From Anaerolineae bacterium (GTDB taxonomy: Bacteria; Chloroflexota; Anaerolineae; JAADDB01): a stretch of 64,000 nt of DNA. The stretch covers positions 1 to 64,000 of the forward strand of contig WFWT01000019.1 of NCBI GenBank assembly GCA_015490995.1, in the 5' to 3' direction. The translations under genes were made by a program, and so were the position numbers. Below, piece by piece: positions 18,259 through 27,635 of the stretch. Position 1 is the stretch's first letter. Every line of letters begins with the position of its first letter. The notes beneath the pieces are model-generated. The model was not told the DNA's origin. It saw only the letters and a program-made list of their open reading frames with translations, and searched no databases.

Positions 18259-19290
18259 TCACCCGCCCTCTTCTGCGACTTGATCGCTGTAGAGAAAACA
18301 GGCCACGTAATGTCCACCTCCGACATCTACAAAGGCGGGCTCCCGTTCCCGGCAAATGTCCATCACCCGGGGGCAACGCGTGTGGAAGTTGCACCCACGT
18401 GGAGGGCTCGCCGGGCTAGGGACATCCCCCTCCAGAATAATGCGCTCCCGTTTGGCCTCAACGTCTGGATCCGGAATGGGCACGGCCGAGAGCAACGCCT
18501 GGGTGTAGGGGTGCAACGGGTTGTTATATAGCTCATCCCGGTCGGCAAGCTCCACAATCTTTCCCAGGTACATCACCGCCACACGGTCCGATATGTGCCG
18601 GACCACCGAAAGATCATGCGCGATAAACAGGTAGGTCAGCCCACGCTGTTCCTGCAGGTCTTCCAATAAGTTGATAATCTGCGCCTGAATGGACACATCC
18701 AGCGCGGAGATGGGCTCGTCACACACGATGAAATCGGGATCCACTGCCAACGCGCGGGCAATGCCTATGCGCTGCCGTTGACCGCCGGAGAATTCGTGGG
18801 GATATCGATTGATGAAGTACGGGTTCAGACCGACCTGCTGCAGCAACTCCTGCACGCGCTCCCGTTTCTCCTTTCCACGAGCCAGCCCATGGACTTCCAG
18901 GGGTTCCCCCACGATGGCTTCCACCGTCATGCGAGGGTTCAGAGAGGCGTACGGGTCCTGAAATATCATTTGCATTCGGCGGCGCATTCGGCGTAACTGA
19001 TGTCCGTTTAGACGGGTCAAATCCACGTCCTCAAAGTACACGTGCCCTGAGGTAGGCCGGTACAACTGCAGGATAGCCCGTCCGGTAGTGGACTTACCAC
19101 ACCCGGACTCACCGACCAACCCCAACGTTTCCCCTCGCCGGATAAAAAAGGAGATCCCATCGACCGCTTTGATGTCCCCCACCTTGCGCTGGAAAATGAG
19201 CCCGCGCAAAATGGGAAAATACACCTTGAGGTTTTCCACTCGGATCAGGATGTCTCCTTGCTGTGTAGACCGTGCGCCGTTCTGCCCCAT
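18259..19290 (-). CDS. oppF: oligopeptide/dipeptide ABC transporter ATPase (OppF/DppF type)
   Basis: 343 aa. It hydrolyses ATP to drive peptide import. The Walker [11 protein letters not shown]-loop [14 protein letters not shown], signature [15 protein letters not shown], Walker [13 protein letters not shown] and H-loop IAHDLSVV are all intact. The C-terminal oligopeptide-transporter extension has the Cys-containing motif GCNFHTRCP...C, which in some relatives binds an Fe-S cluster. The start at 19290 lies 12 nt after the stop of oppD, with GAGG upstream; the longer start would overlap oppD. No cognate permease or binding protein gene is present here. Confidence 0.93.
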   Translation of the reverse strand: MGQNGARSTQQGDILIRVENLKVYFPILRGLIFQRKVGDIKAVDGISFFIRRGETLGLVGESGCGKSTTGRAILQLYRPTSGHVYFEDVDLTRLNGHQLRRMRRRMQMIFQDPYASLNPRMTVEAIVGEPLEVHGLARGKEKRERVQELLQQVGLNPYFINRYPHEFSGGQRQRIGIARALAVDPDFIVCDEPISALDVSIQAQIINLLEDLQEQRGLTYLFIAHDLSVVRHISDRVAVMYLGKIVELADRDELYNNPLHPYTQALLSAVPIPDPDVEAKRERIILEGDVPSPASPPRGCNFHTRCPRVMDICREREPAFVDVGGGHYVACFLYSDQVAEEGG

Positions 19291-19301
19291 GGTCCTCACC
19301 C

Positions 19302-20288
19302 TCACCGCGGTTGACCTGTACGTACATCCACCCAACAGGCTACCTCGTGGCCGGGCGCAACCGGTTCCAGCGGTGGTTTCTCTTCCAGACACCGCTCGAT
19401 GCGGAACCGACACCGCGGGGCGAACGGACAGCCCTTGGGGAGGGCCAACAAGTCGGGAGGAAGCCCTTCAATGGGCTCCAACCGACGTCCCACCTTGTCC
19501 ACGCGAGGAATGGAGTTGAGGAGGCCTAAGGTGTACGGGTGCCGGGGATCGTAGTAAATATCCCGAACGGGGGCCTTCTCCACAATGTACCCCGCGTACA
19601 TGACCATCACTCGATGAGCCAACCCGGCCACCACCGCCAGGTCATGCGTGATCCATATGACCGCCATCCCCATCTCATTACGTAAGCGCTTGACCAAATC
19701 GATGATCTGCGCCTCAATGGTCACATCCAGGGCTGTGGTGGGCTCGTCGGCGATGAGCAGCTTTGGGTTGCACGCCAGTCCCATCGCGATCATGACCCGC
19801 TGCCGCATTCCGCCGGAAAACTGGTGTGGATAATCATCAATACGTCGTGCCGCGTCGGGAATCCCCACCATTTTGAGGAGTTCGATAGCCCGCTGGCGGG
19901 CTTCTGTGCGGTTTAACCCCAGGTGGAGCTGCAGCGCCTCCATGATCTGGAATCCCACCGTCAGCACGGGGTTCAGGGAGGTCATGGGATCCTGGAAGAT
20001 CATGGCAATGCGGTTGCCCCGAATGTGACGCAACTCCTCCTCGGGCAGGGCCAGGAGATTCTTCCCTTCAAACCACACCTCACCGTCCGTTATCCGGCCC
20101 GGCGGCTGGGGAATCAGACGGATAAGGGACATCACCCCCACGCTCTTGCCGCACCCGGACTCGCCCACAATGGCAACGGTTTCCCCTTCGTGGATCTGGT
20201 AGGAAATGCCGTTGACGGCGTGGACGACACCATCCTGCGTGTAAAAACGAACGGTCAAATTGCGGACATCAAGGAGTACGTCAGCCAT
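19302..20288 (-). CDS. oppD: oligopeptide/dipeptide ABC transporter ATPase (OppD/DppD type)
   Basis: 328 aa. Partner ATPase of oppF. Walker [11 protein letters not shown]-loop [14 protein letters not shown], signature [15 protein letters not shown], Walker [13 protein letters not shown] and H-loop WITHDLAVV are visible. The C-terminal [15 protein letters not shown] is the oligopeptide extension with conserved cysteines. It has its own promoter (20402-20431). The pair alone, without oppABC, must serve permeases encoded elsewhere. Confidence 0.93.
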   Translation of the reverse strand: MADVLLDVRNLTVRFYTQDGVVHAVNGISYQIHEGETVAIVGESGCGKSVGVMSLIRLIPQPPGRITDGEVWFEGKNLLALPEEELRHIRGNRIAMIFQDPMTSLNPVLTVGFQIMEALQLHLGLNRTEARQRAIELLKMVGIPDAARRIDDYPHQFSGGMRQRVMIAMGLACNPKLLIADEPTTALDVTIEAQIIDLVKRLRNEMGMAVIWITHDLAVVAGLAHRVMVMYAGYIVEKAPVRDIYYDPRHPYTLGLLNSIPRVDKVGRRLEPIEGLPPDLLALPKGCPFAPRCRFRIERCLEEKPPLEPVAPGHEVACWVDVRTGQPR

Positions 20289-20401
20289 GGATGCCCTTCC
20301 GCACCTCAACAGGGATTTGAGAACATCTCACGGTATATCGAGGAAGGTATACCTCGCCGCCACACGGCCGTGGACAACCACATCCAGGTTCGTGAAGAGC
20401 G

Positions 20402-20431
20402 ATATTAGTCAACGCCCGAAGGACTTGTCAA
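20402..20431 (-). promoter_or_regulatory. promoter of oppDF
   Basis: On the minus strand: TTGACA (20431-20426), an 18-bp spacer and TAATAT (20407-20402), 114 nt upstream of the oppD start. Confidence 0.7.
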
Positions 20432-20515
20432 ATTTGCGAGGGGCAAACGCGGAGATGACCGCATCACATTGCCCGGGACAAGGTAGCACTATTCGAAATG
20501 CACCCCAAAACCCTG

Positions 20516-20558
20516 AAAAGGTTCCCGGCGGGAGTAGGCTCATCCCACTCCCGCCGGG
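20516..20558 (-). terminator. Rho-independent terminator of the sugar ABC operon
   Basis: A perfect 12-bp stem (20524-20535 with 20547-20558, 11-nt loop) just downstream of the binding-protein gene stop. Read on the minus strand, AACCTTTT follows. Confidence 0.8.
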
Positions 20559-20565
20559 GGAAGCC

Positions 20566-21948
20566 TCACTGATTCTGGTCCAGCACGCTCTGGGCCTCCG
20601 CTGCGGCCGCTGCCAGCGCTTCCTGGGGATCCATGCCTTCGACGACCTGCTTCATCATGTTGCCGATGATCCCACGAATTTGCTGGTAGCCGGCAACCGA
20701 GGGCTCCATGCGGCCGTACGGCAGCAGGTCAAACGCCTTCTTGTATTGCGGGTTCTTCTGCAGGTATTCCTGCATTTCGGGGAGCTCAAGCGCGGACTTG
20801 CGAATGGGGAAGTAATTGGCCACCATGGCCCACTTGGCCACGTTCTCCGGCTCGGCCCAGTACTTGAAGAACAACCAGGACGCAAGCTCGCGCTCCGGCA
20901 CACTCTTGAAAATCGTGACGCTGGGACCGTAGACGTTCACCACGGGCTTGCCGATGGCGCTGGGCGGCGCGGCCACATCCCAGTTGAAGGGCCCCTTCTC
21001 GGACTCCTCAATCGCGCTGCGATAATAAGGAATACCTGCCGTGGACCCGAAGGTGAAGAGCACCTTCCGGTTGGCGAAGTCTGTCTGGTCACCGAAACGC
21101 TCGGCCACTTCGTAAGTGCACCCGCTGTCAAAGAGGTCCCTGATAAGTTGCAGGACCTTCAGCCCCGCCTCGCTGTTGAACGCGATCTTGGTGTTATCCT
21201 CGCTCACAATATCGCCACCGAAAGTGAAGAGGAAACCGGCAAAGAGGGAAGCACCGCCCGCGTAGGCATAACCAAACGTGCCTTTCTCTGGGTCGGTGGC
21301 CTTCACACAAATTTCCTTAAACTCCTCCCACGTCTTGGGTGGTTCATCATACCCAAGCTCCTTCAACCAGTCCACGTTGTAGTACATCACCTGCATGGAC
21401 CGGCTGTGCGCAAAGGAGAGGAGCTGGTTACCAAACTTGGGATTCCGATCCCCTTCCAGCAGGTTCCACATGAAGTCCTCTTTTTCTTCCTCGGTAAAGC
21501 CGTACTTCTCGCTGTTAATAAACTGGTCAAGGGGGACAATGACGCCCGCGTTGGCGTACTCGGCTACCTGGTTGGCATAGGCCACGGCCAGATCCGGGGT
21601 CTCGCCTGCCGCGATGCCGGCCAGGATCTTCTTGTAGATGTCACCGTAATAGCCCGCGTACTCGGGCACGACCTTGATGCCATAGGGGTTGCTGTTGTTA
21701 AATCCCTCGATAATCTCCATGAGCACCTGTTCGTGCTTGCGGGTGGACACATGCCAGAACAGGACCTCCTGTCCCGAGGGGTCTAACTTGCTGACGGGGT
21801 CCATTTCCTCTTCAGGGGCCTCCATCGGTGCTTCCGGTTGGGCCGCCGGTTGTGGTGTGGGTGTGGGTGTCGGGGTTGCCTGTGCACAGGCAGCGATAAG
21901 CAACGCGATGAGCACCAATCCTGCCGCCAACCATGTGTACCGTTTCAT
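20566..21948 (-). CDS. carbohydrate ABC transporter substrate-binding lipoprotein (family 1, UgpB-like)
   Basis: 460 aa from the ATG at 21948 with GAGGAGGGG upstream. A signal peptide with lipobox LLIAAC lies at about residues 10-22, followed by a short Thr-Pro linker ([10 protein letters not shown]). It is therefore a membrane-anchored binding protein of a cluster-1 sugar importer. WHVSTRKHEQVLMEIIEGFNNSNP, PDLAVAYANQVAEYANAGVIVPLD and NVYGPSVTIFKS are typical of UgpB/MalE-like proteins. The ligand cannot be told from sequence; a sugar or glycerol-phosphate diester is plausible. It is the last gene of the operon permease-permease-binding protein and has a terminator. Confidence 0.9.
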   Translation of the reverse strand: MKRYTWLAAGLVLIALLIAACAQATPTPTPTPQPAAQPEAPMEAPEEEMDPVSKLDPSGQEVLFWHVSTRKHEQVLMEIIEGFNNSNPYGIKVVPEYAGYYGDIYKKILAGIAAGETPDLAVAYANQVAEYANAGVIVPLDQFINSEKYGFTEEEKEDFMWNLLEGDRNPKFGNQLLSFAHSRSMQVMYYNVDWLKELGYDEPPKTWEEFKEICVKATDPEKGTFGYAYAGGASLFAGFLFTFGGDIVSEDNTKIAFNSEAGLKVLQLIRDLFDSGCTYEVAERFGDQTDFANRKVLFTFGSTAGIPYYRSAIEESEKGPFNWDVAAPPSAIGKPVVNVYGPSVTIFKSVPERELASWLFFKYWAEPENVAKWAMVANYFPIRKSALELPEMQEYLQKNPQYKKAFDLLPYGRMEPSVAGYQQIRGIIGNMMKQVVEGMDPQEALAAAAAEAQSVLDQNQ

Positions 21949-22078
21949 AAACCCCTCCTCCTTTCGTTGCTCCAATGTGCCCAACACCTGCCATCACACG
22001 ACCGTGCGCTTCCTGAAATGTACCTCCCAGGACGCCTGTAATGTATCACCCCCTTTCCTAAAGCAGTGCCTACCGACA

Positions 22079-22948
22079 TTATCCCTTCAAACCGGTTGTG
22101 GCAATTCCCTGGGTGAACTGCTTCTGGGTGAACAGGTAGAAAATAATGATGGGCACGATCACCATCGTGGCCGCAGCCATCATCAACTGGGTTTGAGTGG
22201 CCTGCTCGGTGACAAAACTGCGTAATCCCACCTGAATGGGGCGCATTTTCTCGCTGGATGTAACGATCAGAGGCCAGAGGAACGCGTTCCACGAACCGAT
22301 GAAACTCAGCAGGGCCACGGTCACAATGGCTGCTCGGGAGAGAGGCACCACCACCGATATCAGATACCGGAAGTGGGTGCATCCGTCCAACAACGCGGCA
22401 TCCCAGTAATCCCGCGGGATGTTCATGAAGAACTGACGTAATAGGAAGATGTGAAACACACTGGCAGCGAAGGGGATAATTTGCGCTTGATAGGTGTTAT
22501 ACCATCCCAGCCAGCGAATGGTCAGGAAGTTGGGCAGGACCGTGAGCTCCCCGGGCACCATCAACGTGGCCAGGAAAAGGAAGAATATGGTATCCCGGCC
22601 GGGAAATTCCATACGGGCAAACGCGTACGCGGCCAGCACTCCGGTCACCAAGTCGCCGACGATGGTGGTGATGGCAATGAAAATGGAATTCATGAAATAC
22701 CGGGCAAAGGGCGCGGCGTTCCACGCTTCAATGTAATTCCACCACCGCAACTCCCGGGGGAAAAATCGCCCGGAAGCGACTTCTCCGTAGGACTTAAAAG
22801 AGGTGATGATCATCCAGATAAAGGGAAACATCGCTATCAGCGCGCCTATGATCAACACCGCGTACATGATCAACTGCACCGTAGAGGCGCGCACGTACCA
22901 CGACCACGTTACACGAGCCCGACGTGCAGGTATCGCTGTCATGCGCAT
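22079..22948 (-). CDS. carbohydrate ABC transporter permease (UgpE/MalG type)
   Basis: 289 aa with six hydrophobic segments. The EAA loop that contacts the ATPase reads DAALLDGCTHFRYLISVVVPLS. FPFIWMIITSFKS near the N terminus and SFIGSWNAFLWPLIV are family marks. It forms the translocation channel with the gene just upstream, from which it is separated by 4 nt. A basic stretch precedes the first membrane span. Confidence 0.93.
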   Translation of the reverse strand: MRMTAIPARRARVTWSWYVRASTVQLIMYAVLIIGALIAMFPFIWMIITSFKSYGEVASGRFFPRELRWWNYIEAWNAAPFARYFMNSIFIAITTIVGDLVTGVLAAYAFARMEFPGRDTIFFLFLATLMVPGELTVLPNFLTIRWLGWYNTYQAQIIPFAASVFHIFLLRQFFMNIPRDYWDAALLDGCTHFRYLISVVVPLSRAAIVTVALLSFIGSWNAFLWPLIVTSSEKMRPIQVGLRSFVTEQATQTQLMMAAATMVIVPIIIFYLFTQKQFTQGIATTGLKG

Positions 22949-22952
22949 CGTC

Positions 22953-23942
22953 TCACTCCATGTAGAACACGCGTTTGGAAGCCACCCAATTCTGAAGCAA
23001 GGAGAATATCAAAATGATAATGAACAGCACAAAGGCGATAGCCGCTGCCTTGCCGTACGTCGGCGTGTCGTAAAAGTTCTGGAAGAAGAAGACCGTGACC
23101 GTGGTGGTCGTGTTGAGGGGGCCACCTACCGTTCCGGCCGCAGCTTCGGTCATGATGAAGATGTGATTGAAGGCCTTGAACGCGCCGATCATGGCCACCA
23201 GGCTCAGGAAAAAGATGGTCGGTGACAACAAGGGCAAAGTAATGTGACGAAACTGCTGCCAGCGGTTGGCCCCGTCGATCTGAGCGGCTTCATACAGCTC
23301 ATAGGGAATAGCGCCCAACCCGGCCAGGAAGATGGTCGCGTCGTACCCCACCCAAAACCAAATGACAAAGATCATGATGGTCACCAGGGCCAGGCTGGGC
23401 CCTCCCTGTAACCAGGGAATACCCCACGCTTCCCCCATAAGGGTGAAAATCCCGCGCGGCTCCAGAAGCCAACGCTGGGGCGTAAGCCCGATAGAAGCCA
23501 GAAACTGGTTAATGGGGCCGGTATTGGGGTTAAACATCCACGCGAACACCGCGCCAGAGGCAATGGTCGAGGTCACATACGGTAAAAAGTAAATGGTACG
23601 AAACACCTCCCGACCGCGCACTTTCTGGAACAAAATGTAGGCTAACAGCAAGGAGAGGGCCAATTGGATGGGGACTGTACCTACCACGTAGTAAACGGTT
23701 ACTTTCAGGGAATTCCAGAACTTCGGCGAAGTGAGCACCCACTCGTAATTCTCCAGCCCCACAAACCCCTGCCGGACCACCCGCCAGCGATGGAGGCTGA
23801 TGTACACCGCGTAGAACATGGGCCAGAAGTGAAACACGCCCAAAATGATGGTCGCCGGAAGGATGTAAATAAACCCCATTACCGCTTCCCCCCGGCGCCA
23901 GGGCGGTCGACGCTTCTTCGCCATTGCCGCCTGGACCATCAT
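22953..23942 (-). CDS. carbohydrate ABC transporter permease (UgpA/MalF type)
   Basis: About 329 aa with six or seven membrane segments. YILPATIILGVFHFWPMFYAVYISLHRW opens the first span, and the EAA loop is YEAAQIDGANRWQQFRHITLPLLSP. Two ATGs in a row (23942, 23939) follow GGGGGAGGA very closely; the second has better spacing, and a third at 23924 is possible. It is the first gene of the sugar ABC operon. No MsmX/UgpC-type ATPase is encoded here, so a shared ATPase must energise the system. Confidence 0.92.
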   Translation of the reverse strand: MMVQAAMAKKRRPPWRRGEAVMGFIYILPATIILGVFHFWPMFYAVYISLHRWRVVRQGFVGLENYEWVLTSPKFWNSLKVTVYYVVGTVPIQLALSLLLAYILFQKVRGREVFRTIYFLPYVTSTIASGAVFAWMFNPNTGPINQFLASIGLTPQRWLLEPRGIFTLMGEAWGIPWLQGGPSLALVTIMIFVIWFWVGYDATIFLAGLGAIPYELYEAAQIDGANRWQQFRHITLPLLSPTIFFLSLVAMIGAFKAFNHIFIMTEAAAGTVGGPLNTTTTVTVFFFQNFYDTPTYGKAAAIAFVLFIIILIFSLLQNWVASKRVFYME

Positions 23943-24002
23943 TCCTCCCCCGTGTCCATATACGAGCAACCACCGCTGCAACCGCTGTTAAAGGGTGACA
24001 AA

Positions 24003-24023
24003 GGCGGCAATCCACCTGCCGCC
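24003..24023 (-). terminator. hairpin in the leader of the sugar ABC operon
   Basis: GGCGGCA (24003-24009), 7-nt loop, TGCCGCC (24017-24023). Read on the minus strand it is followed by TTTGTCACCCTTT, about 60 nt before the permease start. It may be a weak terminator or attenuator. Confidence 0.4.
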
Positions 24024-24243
24024 CGTGATCTGAATCCCCCCTTCTACGACCAACACAGAGCTCGGTTGTGCTTTCAAAATCCGTTGCCCGTCCCCGAAAT
24101 CTTAGAACAGGAAATACACTCTACGTTGTTCGTGTTCCTTTATGTTCCACCGTCCGAATGTCAGCCGAACACCTGAGGCGCTCCACGAGGACACAATCCC
24201 TCCCCCGTGACCTCTCACGCGCCGCCGGCACATAAGGCGAAAA

Positions 24244-24374
24244 AAGCTATATGTCACGGCACAGGTAGCACACGCCGCAACATATAGCTTCTTCAGACGC
24301 ACTAATGATCCGTTGACCGTCGTTGGCAAGCTCGTCACTCCTGAGACATCGTTGTGTCAGGCGTACCCATTATA
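24244..24374 (-). ncRNA. candidate small RNA or attenuated leader upstream of the sugar ABC operon
   Basis: On the minus strand, TATAAT (24374-24369), with TTGTAC 18 bp upstream, would start transcription near 24362. A strong interrupted hairpin follows about 70 nt later: AAGCTATATGT (24290-24280) pairs with ACATATAGCTT (24254-24244), and an inner GCGG.C/G.CCGT pairing lies within the loop. It ends in six Ts. A transcript of about 120 nt would result, either a free RNA or a leader that terminates or reads through into the transporter genes. It could instead simply be the terminator of the GT4 gene upstream. Confidence 0.45.
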
Positions 24375-24472
24375 CAATCAAATCCTCCGGGGGTACAAAC
24401 GGCCATACCCTCGACTTGCTGAAGGAACGCTCTCCGAGCAAACCGTCAGCTCACGGCTCTGCATGCAGCACG

Positions 24473-25711
24473 TTATATCTTCTCTACTCCCTGGGGAGAG
24501 GCCGGGGATGTGGGCACCGACGGCAGGTTCCGGGAAGCCACCCAAGTGTAGGCTTCCAAGGTCGCACGTGCGACGGCCTCCCACGTAAACCGCCGCGCCT
24601 GTTCCTGGGACCGCCGGGAAAGCCGATCCCGGAGAGCGGCATCCTGCACCACACGTGCCATGGCTTCGGCTAACCCTTCCACATCGCGAGGAGCTACCAA
24701 CAACCCGGCATCTCCCACCAACTCGGGCAAGGATGCTGCATTTGCCGCAATCACCGGTGTTCCACACGCCATAGCCTCCAGGACCGGCAACCCAAACCCT
24801 TCGTACAGGGAGGGAAAGACGAGGGCATCGGCCAGGGTGTAGAGTTCCGGCTTATCCTCTTCGTCCACCCACCCGATGAACCGAATGTACTCCTCCACTC
24901 GATAAGTGCGGGCAATGTTGCGAGGGTTGGGGAAGAAGCGGGTGTCCCGCGTGGGCAGACGGCCGGCGATCACCAAGGGGACCTCATCCACCCGCACCGG
25001 CGCGTGCTCGGAGTCCTGACGATACGTGTACACCAATGCCGCGTAGGCCTGAATGAGTGTCATCAAATTTTTGCGCTGATCAAAGCCCCCCAGATAAAGG
25101 AAGAACCGTCGCGGTAAGCGATACTTCTCCCGCACGTAATCGAGACGTTCCGGGTCCTCCACACGACGGTAATGACTATCCACTGCCAGGGGAACCGCCC
25201 GTACCCGTTCCCGGGGCACCTTAAGGTAGCGACGGATATCCCGTCGAGAGGCGCGCGAGTCGGTGAGCACCATGTCCGCCCTCCGTGCACTGGCCGCGAC
25301 CAGCCACGTGTACAAGCGCACTAAAGGCCCTCCTCGATAAGCCAGCAGCAACATAGGGATAAGGTCGTGCACCGTCACTACTGTAGGCACCCGGCGGACC
25401 AACGCAGAACCCCAATACGGGACGTGCAGCACGTCCACTCTGTCCTGTTCTGCCGCCCGAGGCAGAGCAACCTGTTCAAACCACACCTTGGCCACGTTCT
25501 CGAAACGCCGGTCGAAGGGGGTACGTACCACCCGCACCTGTACCCCTTCCGGTGCCGGTAAGTCCAGGCCGTGAGGAACACTGGCCGGCAAATAGAGCAC
25601 ATATTCATGTTCTGGAGCGACCTGTGCCAGGGCTTCAACCAACCGGTGCACATACTGGCCACTGCCCACGTTGGGGATACCCCAAAACCAGCCGCTAATG
25701 CCCACACGCAT
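24473..25711 (-). CDS. glycosyltransferase family 4 protein
   Basis: 412 aa, GT-B fold, family 4 (retaining, nucleotide-sugar dependent). The C-terminal donor site has SLYEGFGLPVLEAMACGTPVIAANAASLPE, with the E-x7-E pair. The linker FLYLGGFDQRKNLMTLIQAY and N-terminal GISGWFWGIPNVGSGQYVHRLVEAL, with its acceptor loop, are typical. TVHDLIPMLL and VLTDSRASRRDIRRYL resemble mannosyl- and rhamnosyl-transferases. Product unknown. It starts 9 nt after the epimerase gene, so the two are cotranscribed. Confidence 0.92.
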   Translation of the reverse strand: MRVGISGWFWGIPNVGSGQYVHRLVEALAQVAPEHEYVLYLPASVPHGLDLPAPEGVQVRVVRTPFDRRFENVAKVWFEQVALPRAAEQDRVDVLHVPYWGSALVRRVPTVVTVHDLIPMLLLAYRGGPLVRLYTWLVAASARRADMVLTDSRASRRDIRRYLKVPRERVRAVPLAVDSHYRRVEDPERLDYVREKYRLPRRFFLYLGGFDQRKNLMTLIQAYAALVYTYRQDSEHAPVRVDEVPLVIAGRLPTRDTRFFPNPRNIARTYRVEEYIRFIGWVDEEDKPELYTLADALVFPSLYEGFGLPVLEAMACGTPVIAANAASLPELVGDAGLLVAPRDVEGLAEAMARVVQDAALRDRLSRRSQEQARRFTWEAVARATLEAYTWVASRNLPSVPTSPASPQGVEKI

Positions 25712-25720
25712 GGAAACCTG

Positions 25721-26650
25721 TTACCTTCCTTCGCGCTCACGAAAATACGCTACCGTCCGCGCTAACCCTTCCTCCAGGGACACGCGCGGTTCCCATCCCA
25801 GTTCTTCCCGAGCTTTTCGGGCATCCAAGTATATGCGAAAGACCTCCCCTAATTTAGGGGGGCCATAGACCGGCTCCCGGTGATACCCTACCACCGACGC
25901 CAGCTGCTGAAAGAGAGAGTTAATGTCTACCCCCTGGCCCCACCCCAGGTTGTAAATCCCTCCACTGCCCTTCTCCAGGGCAAGCACGTTGGCCCAGGCC
26001 ACATCACCCACGTACACAAAGTCCCGCTGCTGTTCCCCTGAGCCGTTGATGACACACACATCCCCGCGCAGCATCCGTCCGGTAAAAATGGCTATCACGC
26101 CTGCTTCACCTAGGGGATCCTGTCGGGGACCGTACACGTTGGGATATCGAAGCACGGTGTAGTCCAGGCCGTAGTTCTCCCGGTACAGGTAACAATAGTG
26201 CTCCACCGCGTGCTTGCTGGCCCCGTAGTTGTCCAGCGGATTAACAGGATGGTCTTCCGTCACCGGCAGGAACTCCGGTTCCCCATAAACGGCACCGCCG
26301 GTGGAAGCATAAATGAACTTGCGCACACCAAATTGACGACTTAACTCCAGGAGCACCAACGAACCAATAATGTTCACATCGGCGTACTCGCGCGGCTTTT
26401 CCATGGACTCCCGCACGTTGGCCAACGCCGCTTGATGATTCACGATGTCGGGCCGTTCCGCGGTGAAGATCTGGCGCAGGGCGTCCTCGTCACGTATGTC
26501 CACCTCGTAAAATCGGGCCTGCGCATGAACGTTCTCCCGTTTGCCTGTGACCAAGTTATCCACCACGATCACGTCGTGGCCGGCATCGATGTACGCGTCC
26601 ACAACGTGGGAACCGATAAATCCTGCACCGCCGGTGACCAGAATGCGCAT
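25721..26650 (-). CDS. NAD-dependent sugar-nucleotide epimerase (UDP-glucose 4-epimerase family)
   Basis: 309 aa, extended short-chain dehydrogenase. The Rossmann motif GGAGFIGS is at residues 7-14 and VVDNLVTGKREN marks the NAD site. The catalytic triad lies in STGGAVYGE and YGASKHAVEHY (YxxxK). It interconverts C4 epimers of a UDP-sugar, probably glucose/galactose, which is not proven. ATG at 26650 follows AGGAGGTAAC. It pairs with the downstream GT4 gene and would supply its donor. Confidence 0.88.
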   Translation of the reverse strand: MRILVTGGAGFIGSHVVDAYIDAGHDVIVVDNLVTGKRENVHAQARFYEVDIRDEDALRQIFTAERPDIVNHQAALANVRESMEKPREYADVNIIGSLVLLELSRQFGVRKFIYASTGGAVYGEPEFLPVTEDHPVNPLDNYGASKHAVEHYCYLYRENYGLDYTVLRYPNVYGPRQDPLGEAGVIAIFTGRMLRGDVCVINGSGEQQRDFVYVGDVAWANVLALEKGSGGIYNLGWGQGVDINSLFQQLASVVGYHREPVYGPPKLGEVFRIYLDARKAREELGWEPRVSLEEGLARTVAYFREREGR

Positions 26651-26720
26651 GTTACCTCCTTCTCGAGGGGATAGCCGGGATAACCGATTAAGCATACCCG
26701 GTGGTGAGGATACCGGGCAA

Positions 26721-26747
26721 CTTCCCCGCAGCTCACCGCGCGGGGAA
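26721..26747 (-). terminator. hairpin at the end of thrB
   Basis: CTTCCCCGC (26721-26729) pairs with GCGGGGAAG (26739-26747) across the thrB stop codon. Only a weak T stretch follows on the minus strand, so it may end the trp-thrB transcript inefficiently. Confidence 0.35.
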
Positions 26748-27635
26748 GGTCACGTTTGCGCCCTCAACCACGGGGAGGACCCACCGCCGCGCCGACACCC
26801 CTGCCTGTGCTAAAGCGGCCACCATGGCATCGGCGATACGCTCATGATCGTTGGGAGCAAAGGCGGCCAGCGCCGGCCCTGAACCACTGATCACCACCGC
26901 CACGGCGCCGGCCTCTTGCCCTGCTGCTACGGCCGCCGTATAACCGGGAATGTAAGAGCGCCGATAAGGTTCATGCAGGCGATCAACCATAACCCGCGCC
27001 AGGGTTTGATAATCCCCACGTGAGAGGGCCAGCACCGTCAGCACCGCTCGCGATAGGTTGAACACGGCATCCGAAAATGAGACATGAGTGGGCAGTGCCC
27101 GTCGGGCTTCCTCCGTGGCCACCCGGGCATCCGGCAGCACCACCACCACGTGCATCTCCGGGGGTAACGGCACCCGCATGGCCAGGGGAGTCTTCTCTAT
27201 CATTGCCACCGCGACTAGCCCTCCCAACAGGGCCGGTGCCACGTTGTCCGGATGCCCTTCCAGCTTCACCGCCAGGCGGAGCAAGACCTCCTGCCCTGGG
27301 GATATTCCCAACAGCGCCGAAGCAGCCAGCAATCCCCCGACAACGGCCGCAGCGCTGGAGCCTAATCCCGACTGCAGAGGAATGCGATTGTGCATGGTAA
27401 GGCTCACCGGCGGGAGGGGCTTCCCCACCTCGGCGGCCAAGGCGCGCATGGCCTGGTAGACCAGGTTGCGCTCATCCCGGGGCAGCGTTTTCTCCCCCTC
27501 TCCATATACCGTGATCTGAAGAGAAGAAGCCGGTTCCACGTGGATCTCGTTCCACAATCCGAGGGCCATGCCCAGGACGTCAAACCCGGGACCCAAGTTC
27601 GCCGTGGTCGCGGGAACACGTACGACGAGGCTCAT
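26733..27635 (-). CDS. thrB: homoserine kinase
   Basis: 300 aa, GHMP kinase family. It phosphorylates homoserine on the way to threonine. VRVPATTANLGPGFDVLGMAL at the N terminus and the GHMP ATP loop PLQSGLGSSAAAVVGGL are diagnostic. Motif 3 appears as VVISGSGPALAAF. The start overlaps the nudix gene stop by 4 nt (ATGA), which makes it the last gene of the trp operon and presumably under T-box control. The homoserine dehydrogenase gene lies 21 kb away. Confidence 0.95.
   Translation of the reverse strand: MSLVVRVPATTANLGPGFDVLGMALGLWNEIHVEPASSLQITVYGEGEKTLPRDERNLVYQAMRALAAEVGKPLPPVSLTMHNRIPLQSGLGSSAAAVVGGLLAASALLGISPGQEVLLRLAVKLEGHPDNVAPALLGGLVAVAMIEKTPLAMRVPLPPEMHVVVVLPDARVATEEARRALPTHVSFSDAVFNLSRAVLTVLALSRGDYQTLARVMVDRLHEPYRRSYIPGYTAAVAAGQEAGAVAVVISGSGPALAAFAPNDHERIADAMVAALAQAGVSARRWVLPVVEGANVTFPAR

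Noticed and set aside
20260-21786. 508-aa open frame on + strand
   Set aside because: It is antisense to the sugar-binding lipoprotein gene and the oppDF promoter region, without any recognisable motif.
24078-24240. Looked for 6S RNA, SRP RNA, tmRNA or RNase P RNA in the gap before the sugar operon
   Set aside because: None of the conserved sequence blocks of these RNAs was seen.
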